The translations under genes and the position numbers were made by a program. DNA of 64,000 bases from Bacillus sp. FJAT-45037. GTDB taxonomy: Bacteria; Bacillota; Bacilli; Bacillales; Bacillaceae_D. The stretch is from assembly GCF_002797325.1 (NCBI RefSeq), contig NZ_KZ454938.1:1810267-1874266 (forward strand), in the 5' to 3' direction. Positions within the stretch are counted from its first letter, which is position 1. The number at the start of each line of letters is the position of its first letter. The notes beneath the pieces were generated by a model that had not been told where the DNA came from, searched no databases, and saw only the letters and a list, made by a program, of their open reading frames with translations. Below are positions 53,392-63,700 of this stretch, piece by piece.

Positions 53392-54012
53392 TCAACCTCC
53401 TACTCCCATAAGATAAACGACAGTGAAGATAAATACCCACACTACGTCGATAAAATGCCAGTAAAGTCCAGCAACATAAAACTTAGGAGCATTTGTTAAA
53501 GTAATCCCGCTTTTTCTATAACGAACGAGCAGAACAATAATCCAGCTTAAACCAAATACTACGTGAGCACCGTGCAATCCAACAAGCGAATAGAATGCTG
53601 ATGAAAATGCACTAGTTGAGAAGCCAAAATCATAATCAGTAACATAATGATGGAATTCATAGATCTCCATACCAAGGAAACCTAGACCTAATAATACGGT
53701 AATCCACATCCAAATCATCATCGCTTTGAAATTGTTTTTCTTCATGGCAAACATCGCCAACACACTTGTCAAACTACTTGTTAGTAGGAGCATCGTCATG
53801 ATGAACACAAGTGGTAGTGCAACAATATCAGCTGCCGTTGGACCATCTGCAGTTCCGCCACGTAAGCCTAAGTAAGTACCAAAGAATGTTGCGAAAAGAA
53901 TGGTTTCACCACCAAGGAAGAACCAGAAACCTAGGAATTTATTTTTCCCTTCAAGTGTAGCCCTCTCTGGGTGAGAAGGAAGACCTTTAGATGTATCTAC
54001 TGCACCTGCCAT
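53392..54012 (-). CDS. ctaE: Cytochrome c oxidase subunit III (CtaE)
   Basis: Subunit III of 206 residues with five helices. Family marks: FLGGETILFATFFGTYL (about residues 33-49, with the conserved glutamate), and SLVGLHGAHVVFGL plus LYWHFIDVVWVFIFT near the end. It stabilises the proton-pumping core. It starts 3 bases after ctaD, so translation is probably coupled. Confidence 0.98.
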   Translation of the reverse strand: MAGAVDTSKGLPSHPERATLEGKNKFLGFWFFLGGETILFATFFGTYLGLRGGTADGPTAADIVALPLVFIMTMLLLTSSLTSVLAMFAMKKNNFKAMMIWMWITVLLGLGFLGMEIYEFHHYVTDYDFGFSTSAFSSAFYSLVGLHGAHVVFGLSWIIVLLVRYRKSGITLTNAPKFYVAGLYWHFIDVVWVFIFTVVYLMGVGG

Positions 54013-54015
54013 TTC

Positions 54016-55893
54016 TTAGTTCCCTCCTTTCTTTAATTCCGCTAAATCAGCTTTCACTTGCTCAGCTGGAATGTGGTAACCATGATCTTCTTTCACAGAA
54101 CGAACGAACATACAACCAAATGTAAGAGCTAAACCACCAATCGCAACGATCCATGGGCTAATGATTGGGTTATCCATTCCTAACATAATGAAACCAAAAC
54201 CAGCGAAGAATAATCCAATAGACATAATTAAAGGCAAGATTGAACCGTTTGGCATATGAATATCCGTAACTGGTTCAGCAGGCTTCATTGTGCCATCGCC
54301 ATGGATTTTTTCGTAGAATAATGGATCAAGTGAACGAACTTGCGGTGTTTGAGCAAAGTTGTACTCAGGTACCGGTGTTGGTGTTGCCCACTCAAGCGTA
54401 CGAGCATCCCATGGGTCTGCTACCGTTACACGTTCACCCTTGAATGCAGAGTAGATAACGTTAACCACAAGAATGATTACAGCTACAGACATAAAGAATG
54501 TACCAATTGTACTGATAAAGTTAAACGCATCTAAACCTTGGTCGCCAAGGTATGTGTATACACGACGAGGCATACCCATTAAACCTAGGAAATGTTGAAC
54601 AAAGAATGTTAAGTGGAAACCGATATAGAAGACCCAGAAGAAGATCTTACCAAGTGTTTCATTTAACATATGTCCAAACATTTTCGGATACCAATAGAAT
54701 AGTCCTGCGAATAATGAAAGAACGATACCACCAACAATAATGTAGTGGAAGTGAGCTACAACAAAGTACGTATCATGGTACAAGTAATCAACAGGTGCCA
54801 TAGCAAGCATGACCCCAGTAACCCCACCAAGAACGAACGTCGGAACGAATGAAGAAGCAAATAACATCGCTGTGTTAAATGTGATCTTCCCGCCCCACAT
54901 TGTAAATAGCCAGTTGAATATTTTAATACCGGTCGGAACAGCAATGGTCATTGTTGCAATCGCAAAGATTGAGTTTGCAACAGGCCCCATACCAACTGTA
55001 AACATATGGTGAGCCCAAACCATGAATCCTAGGAAAGCAATGATCATCGTAGCGAATACCATCGCTGTGTAACCAAATAGACGCTTTCTTGAGAACGCTG
55101 GGATAACCTCAGAGATAATACCAAAAGCAGGTAACACTAGAATATATACCTCAGGGTGACCGAAAATCCAGAAAATATGTTGCCATAAAACGACGTTACC
55201 ACCCATGCTTGGAATGAAGAATTGACCGTCAAACAGTCGATCGAGCATTAATAATGCAAGACCTGCAGCAAGTGGTGTAAAAGCAAATAAAATTAATGTA
55301 GATGAAATAAATGATGTCCATACGAATAATGGTAGGCGCATCATCGTCATACCAGGCGCACGCATATTTACGATTGTCACTAAGAAGTTAATCGCAGAAA
55401 TTAGCGTACCAATACCAGAAACTTGAAGACCTAATACATAGAAATCAAGTCCTACTCCAGCATAATCACGACTCGAAAGTGGCACATACGCTGTCCATCC
55501 AGCATCTGGTGCACCACCAAAGAACCAACTCATACTTAGTAAAAGTCCACCAGAGAAGAAGATCCAGAACCCAAGCGCGTTGACAAATGGAAATGCAACG
55601 TCACGGGCACCGATTTGTAGTGGAATGACATAGTTCATAAATGCAAATAATAACGGTGTGGCTGCTAAAAATAGCATGATCGTACCGTGCATCGTAATGA
55701 ATTCATTAAATGTTTGACCACTTAAGAAGTTCATTTCAGGATACATCAGCTGAATACGCATAAATAGCGCCATCACACCAGCTTTGACAAAGAAAAGTGT
55801 CCCCGCAATTAAATACATAATCGCAATCTTTTTGTGGTCAACTGTTGTTAACCAGTCCCAGATGACACTTTTTTCTTGTTTCTGTGTAGCCAA
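54016..55893 (-). CDS. ctaD: Cytochrome c oxidase subunit I (CtaD)
   Basis: The catalytic subunit, 625 residues, about 14 helices. Ligands are visible: heme a histidine in TMHGTIMLFLA, CuB histidine and the cross-linked tyrosine in GHPEVYILVLPAFG, the HHMFTVG pair, and heme histidines in HDTYFVVAHFHYI. The E of GHPEVYI is the K/D-channel region mark of A-type oxidases. The long C-terminal extension fits caa3 types. It lies between ctaC and ctaE. Confidence 0.99.
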   Translation of the reverse strand: MATQKQEKSVIWDWLTTVDHKKIAIMYLIAGTLFFVKAGVMALFMRIQLMYPEMNFLSGQTFNEFITMHGTIMLFLAATPLLFAFMNYVIPLQIGARDVAFPFVNALGFWIFFSGGLLLSMSWFFGGAPDAGWTAYVPLSSRDYAGVGLDFYVLGLQVSGIGTLISAINFLVTIVNMRAPGMTMMRLPLFVWTSFISSTLILFAFTPLAAGLALLMLDRLFDGQFFIPSMGGNVVLWQHIFWIFGHPEVYILVLPAFGIISEVIPAFSRKRLFGYTAMVFATMIIAFLGFMVWAHHMFTVGMGPVANSIFAIATMTIAVPTGIKIFNWLFTMWGGKITFNTAMLFASSFVPTFVLGGVTGVMLAMAPVDYLYHDTYFVVAHFHYIIVGGIVLSLFAGLFYWYPKMFGHMLNETLGKIFFWVFYIGFHLTFFVQHFLGLMGMPRRVYTYLGDQGLDAFNFISTIGTFFMSVAVIILVVNVIYSAFKGERVTVADPWDARTLEWATPTPVPEYNFAQTPQVRSLDPLFYEKIHGDGTMKPAEPVTDIHMPNGSILPLIMSIGLFFAGFGFIMLGMDNPIISPWIVAIGGLALTFGCMFVRSVKEDHGYHIPAEQVKADLAELKKGGN

Positions 55894-55928
55894 TGGGTTA
55901 ACCTCCTTCTAAATCGAGTTCGCTAGTC

Positions 55929-56957
55929 TTATTCCATTACTTTTAAAGAATCAAGATAAGCAATTAAAGCTTCCATGTCTTCATCGCTCATTTCAGGGAA
56001 CGCAGGCATGTTATTACCTTGTTTAATAGATTCAGGATCACGAATCCACGCTTCAAGGTTCTCAGCATTGTACTCCAAGTAACCAGCAATTACTTCACGC
56101 TCACCAAAGTTTGTAAGTGTTGGACCAAGGTCTGATCCCATTCCACCGACAGCGTGACATCCGATACAGCTTTGCTCTTCGAATACTTCACGACCTTGAT
56201 TTGCAAGCGTTTCTGTTGGTGCTTCGACTTCTTCTTGCATGCCAGCAACCCATGCATCATACTCATCACGCTCAAGCGCAATTAGTTTAAAGTCCATTAA
56301 TGCATGTGAAGGACCACATAACTCCGCACACTTACCTTTAAATGTTCCAGGCTCGTCTGCTTCTAACCACATGTGGTTTGTAATTCCAGGAACCGTATCA
56401 AGCTTACCACCTAATGCTGGTACCCAGAATGAGTGTTGAACGTCTGAAGCATGAAGTTCAAAAATAACTTTCTCCCCTACTGGAATGTAAACATCTTGCC
56501 CAGCAGTGAATCCTTCATCTTCATAGTCAAACTGCCACCAATATTGATGACCTGTTACTGTGATATAGACAGTATCATCACCAATTTCTGGATCTGGCTC
56601 CTTATCTGCAAACATAAATGTACCTGTAATCGTAGGTACAGCTAAAATTACTAGAAGGAGAATCGGGATGACTGTCCATGTGATTTCAAGTGCCGTGCTC
56701 CCGTGAACTTGCTTAGGGATCTCATCGTCACCAGGCTTGCGACGGTATTTTGCAAGAATGATGAAAAAGATTGCAAATACGACAATACTCACAAGGGCCA
56801 TGACAATTAAAGAAAGAATCATATTATCATAAATCCATTGTGACTGTGGACCCTTGGGATCAAGAGCCGTTAGGTTTTCTTCCCCTAAACACCCCGTCAA
56901 AAATAGGGCTAAAAAGGAAAGAGGTAGAAAACGCGATGCTGTTTTCCAAAGTTTCAT
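55929..56957 (-). CDS. ctaC: Cytochrome c oxidase subunit II with cytochrome c domain (CtaC)
   Basis: Subunit II of a caa3 oxidase, 342 residues. N-terminal lipoprotein signal (LFLTGC, cysteine near residue 23), two membrane helices, the CuA domain (QYWWQFDYEDEGF, HSFWVPALGG, CAELCGPSHALM) and a fused C-terminal cytochrome c domain with CIGCH (about residue 264) and methionine ligand in NNMPAFPEM. So electrons enter through an attached cytochrome c. I start at the ATG at 56957 rather than the upstream TTG. Confidence 0.97.
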   Translation of the reverse strand: MKLWKTASRFLPLSFLALFLTGCLGEENLTALDPKGPQSQWIYDNMILSLIVMALVSIVVFAIFFIILAKYRRKPGDDEIPKQVHGSTALEITWTVIPILLLVILAVPTITGTFMFADKEPDPEIGDDTVYITVTGHQYWWQFDYEDEGFTAGQDVYIPVGEKVIFELHASDVQHSFWVPALGGKLDTVPGITNHMWLEADEPGTFKGKCAELCGPSHALMDFKLIALERDEYDAWVAGMQEEVEAPTETLANQGREVFEEQSCIGCHAVGGMGSDLGPTLTNFGEREVIAGYLEYNAENLEAWIRDPESIKQGNNMPAFPEMSDEDMEALIAYLDSLKVME

Positions 56958-57045
56958 CTGACAATCCAACCTCACTTTCGTCAAGTAGTCATAACTACAT
57001 AAAAATATTTATCATCAAAAATTCATTTTTCAAACGCATACACGT

Positions 57046-57984
57046 TTAAAGATGAACAATGACCATAAGAACAAATAGAATCGTTAAATAATTTAACGAA
57101 TACACAAACATTAGCCTTGCCCACTTAATGTCATCTTTCATCTTAAATCCTGCGATTCCGAGTGCTAACCAACCTACACCAAGAATAGCTGCGACGACTG
57201 TGTAGACAATTCCAAAAGGATAAAGCATCAACGAAACTGGTAATAAGGCCGCAACATAGACCACCATTTGTCGTTTCGTCATTTCAAACCCTGCCACAAC
57301 TGGTAACATTGGAATCCCAGCTGCTCGGTACTCTTCCACACGCTTCATAGCTAGAGCTAAGAAATGTGGTGGTTGCCAGAAAAACATAATAAAGAAAAGC
57401 AACCAAGCATACATATGCAGACTTCCATCAATAGCTGCCCAACCAATTAATGGCGGAACGGCACCTGAGAAACTTCCGACAATCGTGTTAAGCGTTGTCG
57501 TTCTCTTTGTCCACATCGTATAGAGTACGACGTAAATAAATAATCCAATGATCCCAATAACAGCTGCAGTTGGCGTTGTAAGCGCTAAGAAGAATATCCC
57601 TAAAGCAGCCTGAGAAAGACCAACTAACAACACATGCTTTGCACTGAAACGTCCTGTAACTGTTGGACGCTCTTTTGTCCGCTCCATCAAATGATCGATA
57701 TCGCGGTCAATGTAATTGTTCAACGTGCAACCACCAGCCATGACAAGTGCAGCTCCTAAAAGCCCAAATATCATTGTGCCTAGGTGCATCGTAAACACAG
57801 TGCCTGTATAAACAATTGCCAAATAGATACCGGCAAAGGTTGTAATTAAGTTAGATGTAACAATCCCCTGCTTCGCTAACACGAGATAGTCTTTCCATGA
57901 TTTTTGCTGATCGTCAGCAACTGATGAATCTGGACCAGCTTCGATTACATCTGAAACATCGATGACTGAGTTCGTCTTATTCAT
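57046..57984 (-). CDS. ctaB: Protoheme IX farnesyltransferase CtaB
   Basis: CtaB turns heme B into heme O by adding a farnesyl group. The prenyltransferase motif [20 protein letters not shown] (about residues 90-109) and a second aspartate-rich loop are present, with about nine helices. Start ATG at 57984 with GGGGGTG 8 bases upstream (312 residues). It is the first gene of the oxidase operon. Confidence 0.97.
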   Translation of the reverse strand: MNKTNSVIDVSDVIEAGPDSSVADDQQKSWKDYLVLAKQGIVTSNLITTFAGIYLAIVYTGTVFTMHLGTMIFGLLGAALVMAGGCTLNNYIDRDIDHLMERTKERPTVTGRFSAKHVLLVGLSQAALGIFFLALTTPTAAVIGIIGLFIYVVLYTMWTKRTTTLNTIVGSFSGAVPPLIGWAAIDGSLHMYAWLLFFIMFFWQPPHFLALAMKRVEEYRAAGIPMLPVVAGFEMTKRQMVVYVAALLPVSLMLYPFGIVYTVVAAILGVGWLALGIAGFKMKDDIKWARLMFVYSLNYLTILFVLMVIVHL

Positions 57985-58084
57985 CAAATCTTCACCCCCT
58001 TTGTAGAATGAAACAAATACTATAGACATTTCTACAAAAATAAAATTAGGTTCGTTTACCTCACCTAATATCTGTCACATACAC

Positions 58085-58113
58085 ATTATATCTCAAAATC
58101 TACTTTGTTTCAG
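58085..58113 (-). promoter_or_regulatory. SigA-type promoter of the ctaB-ctaF operon
   Basis: On the minus strand CTGAAA (58108-58113), 17 bases, TATAAT (58085-58090). It lies about 100 bases before ctaB in the 300-base gap shared with divergent ctaA. I see no clear CcpA or ResD site by eye. Confidence 0.6.
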
Positions 58114-58179
58114 CATTTTCACGAGTTTCACATTTTCTTCACATTTACTATGAGTCATAAAATATTCACTCGGATGAAA

Positions 58180-58208
58180 TTGACTTTTATTTGCTTTGTT
58201 TTTAAGAT
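58180..58208 (+). promoter_or_regulatory. Possible SigA-type promoter of ctaA
   Basis: TTGACT (58180-58185), 17 bases, TAAGAT (58203-58208), about 80 bases before the ctaA start. The -35 is good and the -10 moderate. Confidence 0.5.
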
Positions 58209-58286
58209 CAAGTAGAGACTAATGCTTATTTACTTGCTTACTCTAGCATAAATTTCGACATTTTTATAGAAGGAAAGGTGAATAAA

Positions 58287-59186
58287 GTGCACAAATGGTT
58301 AAAAATTTATAGTGTCATCACCTCAATTGGCCTCCTCATTGTACTTATACAAGGTGCCCTCGTCACTAAGACAGGCTCAGGAGAAGGGTGTGGAGCAACG
58401 TGGCCACTTTGCTTTGGTGAGGTTATTCCTACCACCCCTGCCATTGAAACAATCATTGAATACAGTCACAGAATTGTTTCTGGACTAGTAGGGGCGATGA
58501 TTATTGTTCTAGCTTTTTGGGCTTGGAAGCAACTCAAGCATATTCGAGAAACAAAAACGTTCTCGATCGCATCTGTTATCTTAATTATTTTCCAAGGGTT
58601 ACTCGGAGCTGGAGCCGTCGTATTCGGTCAATCAAAAGCGATTTTAGCCCTACATTTCGGTATCTCAGCGATGTCTTTAGCTTCCGTTGTTTTACTCACG
58701 ATTCTTGCATTTGAAGATGGTAAGGAACAAAAAGTAGCACCTAGAGTCACAAAGGGTTACAAATATTATCTCTTCTTTGTTATCACTTATTGTTACGCAG
58801 TTATTTATTCAGGAGCGTACGTAAAACATTCAGAAGCGACTCTAGCCTGCTCTGGTTTCCCTTTATGTAACGGACAACTATTTCCGGGATTATCTGGTCC
58901 AATCGGTGCTCATTATTTCCATAGAGTCGTTGGAACGATTCTCTTAGTTTTCCTTATCATCCTAATGACTTGGACAATCAAGCGTTACAAACATGAACAT
59001 GTACTCTTATGGACAAGCATTCTAGCGGTCGTTTTGGTCATTGGACAATTTGCGAGTGGAATCTCTGTTGTATTTACTCAAAATGCCTTATCTGTTGGAC
59101 TCATCCACGCGTTAATTATTTCTGTTCTTTTTTCCACACTCTCTTATATGGCGATGATTCTGACAAGAGCAAAGTCAATTTCATAA
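58287..59186 (+). CDS. ctaA: Heme A synthase CtaA
   Basis: CtaA oxidises the methyl group of heme O to give heme A for the caa3 oxidase. Eight helices, with the paired halves typical of COX15/CtaA: LVTKTGSGEGCGATWPLC (about residues 26-43, two cysteines), EYSHRIVSGL, LHFGISAMSL, CSGFPLCNGQ and HYFHRVVGT. I choose the GTG at 58287 (299 residues), which aligns with B. subtilis CtaA; another GTG is three codons upstream. It diverges from ctaB. Confidence 0.97.
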   Translation: MHKWLKIYSVITSIGLLIVLIQGALVTKTGSGEGCGATWPLCFGEVIPTTPAIETIIEYSHRIVSGLVGAMIIVLAFWAWKQLKHIRETKTFSIASVILIIFQGLLGAGAVVFGQSKAILALHFGISAMSLASVVLLTILAFEDGKEQKVAPRVTKGYKYYLFFVITYCYAVIYSGAYVKHSEATLACSGFPLCNGQLFPGLSGPIGAHYFHRVVGTILLVFLIILMTWTIKRYKHEHVLLWTSILAVVLVIGQFASGISVVFTQNALSVGLIHALIISVLFSTLSYMAMILTRAKSIS

Positions 59187-59188
59187 AA

Positions 59189-59216
59189 AAAATGACAGCA
59201 AAATTGCTGTCATTTT
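59189..59216 (+). terminator. Terminator after ctaA
   Basis: A 12-bp perfect stem (aaaatgacagca / tgctgtcatttt) with loop aaat and a following T-run on the plus strand. Confidence 0.9.
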
Positions 59217-59247
59217 TTTATTTTAACCAGTTTCACTAACTATATAC

Positions 59248-60672
59248 TTACTCTCCATCCTTAAAGAGTGAAATAGCTTTTTTTCTTTGAATACTATGAT
59301 CTACTGTTGGTGCTGGATAGTCTTCGTTTATAACGCAATGATAGTTTTCCTGCTCATCTCTATCCATTTTCCAAGGTTCATGAATATATTTATCAGGAAC
59401 TTTATTTAATTCTGGGAGGTAGTGGCGAATGTACACACCTTGTTCGTCAAAACGCTTTGACTGTGTAATCGGGTTAAAGATTCGAAAGTAAGGTACAGGA
59501 TCAGTACCTACAGAGGCTGCCCACTGCCAGCCCCCGATGTTTGAAGAGGCATCATAATCAATCAGCATTTCTTCAAAATAACGTTCACCTAAGCGCCAGT
59601 CTAATAGGTAATCTTTTGTTAAGAATGACGCTGTAATCATTCTCATTCGGTTATGCATCCAACCTTCTTTTCTTAATTGTCGCATCGCTGCATCAACGAT
59701 CGGAAAACCAGTCTGGCCCAACTTCCATTGTTCGAGTCGCTCTTCCTCTTGTCCCCATTTGATCTCCCGGTAGCGGCTCATCACTTCTTTTTCCTTGCTC
59801 TTTGGATGATAAAAATGAATCATTCGGTAAAAGTCTCTCCACGCTAATTCGCTTATGTAAACATCAGCACTATGACTATTCGCCTCAGATTCTATCACAT
59901 GATGAAAGACTGACCGTACCGATAACACACCTGTTTTTAAGTATGGAGATAGTCGACTCGTTCCCACGATGCCTGGATAATCACGATGGCGCTCATACTC
60001 ACTTAATCTCTCATCAATAAAAGTTTGAAGCCGTTGGATCGCATGACTTTCTCCGATTGCACCCCACGTACACTTACACGATGAAACGATTAGATTAAAT
60101 AATTCCTCTGCTTTGTCGTCAATCACCTCAGATTTTAGTAGATAAGCTTGAATAATTTTAGTAGAGAGACTACGTGGCACTCTCTTTTGCTCACTTCTCC
60201 ATGCTTTATAATAAGGCGTAAACACTTTATATGGGTGACCGTCTTTTTTTAATACTTGATCTGGAGTCGTCAAATAAGCATCTTCAAAACGATAGATCGG
60301 AATATTACGCGTTGCTAAATACTCTTCTGCCGCATCATCACGCTTACATCCCTCGCCTACTCGATCGTCATTAACAAACACTCCATCAAGATCATTATGT
60401 TTATAGAGGACTGCCTCTAGTGCTTCTTCAATCTCCCCTGTTACAATATGAAGGTCTCCTCCGAGCTCTTGTAGCTTTTTCTTAAAGTCCAAGACTGTCT
60501 GAAAAAAATAATCATGATGTATCGGTGTCGCGTCAGCTGTTTTAGGATCTAAATAAAAAAAGGCAAACCATTTGCCATTCGCTAGTTTGACTTGTTCAAC
60601 TGCTTCATTTAATGCTGTTTGATCATGAAAGCGAAAATCTCTTCTAAACCAAACCGCTACTTTCTTATGCAT
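59248..60672 (-). CDS. phrB: Deoxyribodipyrimidine photolyase
   Basis: A class I cyclobutane pyrimidine dimer photolyase of 474 residues. N-terminal antenna domain (VAVWFRRDFRFHDQTALNEA), then FAD-binding domain with TSRLSPYLKTGVLSVR, LAWRDFYRMI, the NRMRMITASFLTKD loop and the diagnostic NIGGWQWAASVGTDPVPYFR region (quoted here in part). It uses light energy to split dimers. Start ATG at 60672, GGAG 8 bases upstream. It stands between ctaA and pyc, where B. subtilis has no such gene as far as I recall. Confidence 0.96.
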   Translation of the reverse strand: MHKKVAVWFRRDFRFHDQTALNEAVEQVKLANGKWFAFFYLDPKTADATPIHHDYFFQTVLDFKKKLQELGGDLHIVTGEIEEALEAVLYKHNDLDGVFVNDDRVGEGCKRDDAAEEYLATRNIPIYRFEDAYLTTPDQVLKKDGHPYKVFTPYYKAWRSEQKRVPRSLSTKIIQAYLLKSEVIDDKAEELFNLIVSSCKCTWGAIGESHAIQRLQTFIDERLSEYERHRDYPGIVGTSRLSPYLKTGVLSVRSVFHHVIESEANSHSADVYISELAWRDFYRMIHFYHPKSKEKEVMSRYREIKWGQEEERLEQWKLGQTGFPIVDAAMRQLRKEGWMHNRMRMITASFLTKDYLLDWRLGERYFEEMLIDYDASSNIGGWQWAASVGTDPVPYFRIFNPITQSKRFDEQGVYIRHYLPELNKVPDKYIHEPWKMDRDEQENYHCVINEDYPAPTVDHSIQRKKAISLFKDGE

Positions 60673-60751
60673 AACAATCACTCCGTATAGTACAAAATAA
60701 GTACAATATCTACACAAACATCATACAATAAGGGAGTAAGCAGCACAAGAT

Positions 60752-60789
60752 TAAGAGGCTGAATTGTAAGTAATTACAATTCAGCCTCT
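60752..60789 (-). terminator. Terminator after pyc
   Basis: A 17-bp perfect stem (aagaggctgaattgtaa and its complement) with a 4-base loop, just past the pyc stop. It isolates pyc from the photolyase gene. Confidence 0.9.
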
Positions 60790-60797
60790 TATAATTA

Positions 60798-63700
60798 TTA
60801 TTCCTTCATCTCAATCAGTAAATCACCTGTTAAAATTGGTTCTCCATCTTGTACGAAGACTTCTTTTATCTCTCCATCAAACACTGCCTGAACTGTTGTT
60901 TCCATTTTCATCGCTTCGGTAATCATTAAATGATCACCCTTTTTAACTTTAGCACCCTTTTTCACAAGAGTTTTTACGACGGTTCCAGGCATCGATGCAC
61001 CAATTTGATTCGGATTGTCTTTGTCCACTTTTGGCCGTGCAATAGTCGTTGTAGCTACGTTTAAATCTTTAATCACAACTTCACGTGGTTGACCATTTAA
61101 TTCAAAGTAGACAATTCTTGTCCCATCTTCATGGGGTTTAGAGAGAGAAATAAATTTCACAATTAACGTCTTCCCTTTTTCAATCTCTACTTCAATCTCT
61201 TCCCCTAGTCGCATACCGTAGAAGAATGTTAACGTATCCAGAACGGACACATCTCCAAATTGACTACGGAAACTTTCAAAATCTGTAAATACTTTCGGAT
61301 ACAGAGCATATGAAAGCATGTCATGACTTGTCACTTGTCGATCAAGCTGCTTAAAGAGTTTTTCTTTGATCTCTTGGAAATCAACTGGATCCATACTCTC
61401 ACTCGGTCTACCTTCTATCGGTGTTCGACCTTTTAAGATTAATTTCTGAAGCTTCTCAGGGAAACCTTGATACGGTTGTCCTAATTGACCTTCAAAAAAT
61501 TCAACGACGGAATCAGGAAAATCAAGCGACTCACCACGAGTATATACAGCTTCTTCATTTAAATCATTTTGAACCATGTACAATGCCATATCACCGACAA
61601 TTTTAGATGATGGAGTGACTTTTACAACATCTCCAAACATGTCATTAACAGTACGGTACATCTTCTTTACTTCATTCCATCGAGCTTCTAAGCCAACTGC
61701 TTTCGCTTGCTGTTGAAGATTGCTATATTGACCGCCGGGCATTTCATGTTCGTATACTTCTGTGTGGGGTGCGTTCATGCCACTTTCAAACCCAGCATAA
61801 TATTTACGTGTACCTTCCCAGAATTCCCCAAGCTCTTCTAACGCTTTAATGTCTACGTTCGGCTTACGCGCCGAATCACTTAAAGCGTAGTAAAGACTGT
61901 TTGCACTTGGCTGAGATGTTAGGCCAGCCATAGAGCCTACCGCAACATCGACAATGTCGACTCCTGCATCAATCGCTCTAGCATAGGTAAATAAGCCATT
62001 TCCACTCGTGTCATGGGTATGCAAATGAATTGGAATATCAATTGTTTCTTTAAGAGTTGAAATAAGTTGGTACGCTGCTTCAGGCTTTAACAGTCCAGCC
62101 ATATCTTTAATTCCAAGTATATGGGCACCCGAATTTTCTAATTCTTTAGCAAGCTTTTTATAGTATTCTAAATCATATTTAGGCCGCGCAGAATCTAAAA
62201 TGTCACCTGTATAGCACATAGCTGCTTCAGCAATCTTGTTTTGATTACGTACTGATTCAATCGTCAGCTTCATGCCCTCGACCCAGTTTAAACTATCAAA
62301 GATCCTGAATACATCAATGCCTGCATGGCTTGACTTAGCTACAAATTCCTCTATCACATTGTCTGGATAGTTCTTATATCCGACAGCATTGGACGCACGA
62401 AGTAGCATTTGGAACAATACATTTGGAGATTGTTTACGAAGCGTTAGCAATCGTTCCCAAGGATCTTCATGTAAAAAGCGCATCGCCACATCAAAAGTTG
62501 CGCCACCCCACATTTCCATTGAGAACAGATTTGGAACCATACGTGAAGTTGGTTCTGCGATTCTTTTTAAATCATGTGTTCGAACGCGTGTTGCAAGCAA
62601 CGATTGGTGAGCATCGCGGAATGTCGTATCCGTTAATAATACTTCTTTTTGTTCCTTTACCCATTTCGCTAATGCAACTGGTCCTTCTTGGTCTAGCATT
62701 TGCTTTGTGCCACTTGGGATAGGATCTGTTAATTTTAATTTAGGGACAGGAGGCAGATCAAGAACAGGCTTGTTTCCTTTTTCGAGTCCTGGGTAACCAT
62801 TAACAATCGTTTCACCAATAAAGGATAGCATTTTCGTTCCACGGTCTTTTCGTTTCGGGAAAACAAAGAGTTCAGGTGTCGTATCAATAAATGATGTATT
62901 ATATTGTCCATTTAGAAAACGCGGATGCTGAACAACATTTTCTAAGAATGCAATATTCGTCATAATTCCACGAATTCGGAACTCCCGTAAATTGCGTAGC
63001 ATTTTTGCTGCTGCATTTTCAAATGTTAGTGCCCATGTCGATACTTTCACTAATAAAGAGTCGTAATAAGGAGTGATGACAGCGCCTTGGAATCCGTTAC
63101 CAGCATCCAGTCGCACGCCAAACCCTCCACCTGTACGATAAGCATTAATTCGACCAGTGTCAGGCATAAATCCATTGCTAGGATCTTCTGTCGTCACACG
63201 TGATTGGATCGCATACCCGTTACAAACGACATCTTCTTGCTTTGGTATACCTAATAAAGGACTATGTAGCTCTTCTCCATTTGCAATCATTAATTGTGAT
63301 TGAACAATGTCTACACCAGTGACCATTTCAGTAATGGTATGTTCCACTTGAACGCGAGGGTTTACTTCAATAAAGTAAAATTCTCCATCATCAGTCACTA
63401 AAAACTCGACCGTTCCAGCATTAACATATCCTACATTCACCATCAATTGAACTGCTGCCGCACAAATGCGCTCGCGAAGCTCTATGTCTAATGACACACT
63501 CGGAGCAATTTCAACGACTTTCTGATGTCTTCGTTGAACAGAACAATCTCGATCATATAAGTGAATCGTATGACCATGCTTGTCTGCTAGAATCTGAACT
63601 TCAATATGTTTTGGATTCTCAATGAATTTCTCGACATAGACTTCATCATTCCCGAAGGCTGATTTCGCTTCTGACTTTGCTCGCTCATAGGATTCTTTCA

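Larger units (their letters stand above)
57985..58286. other. ctaB-ctaA divergent intergenic region
   Basis: This 302-base gap carries the two outward promoters listed above for ctaB-ctaF and ctaA. The rest is AT-rich with no open frame, no strong hairpin and no operator that I can name. Confidence 0.6.
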
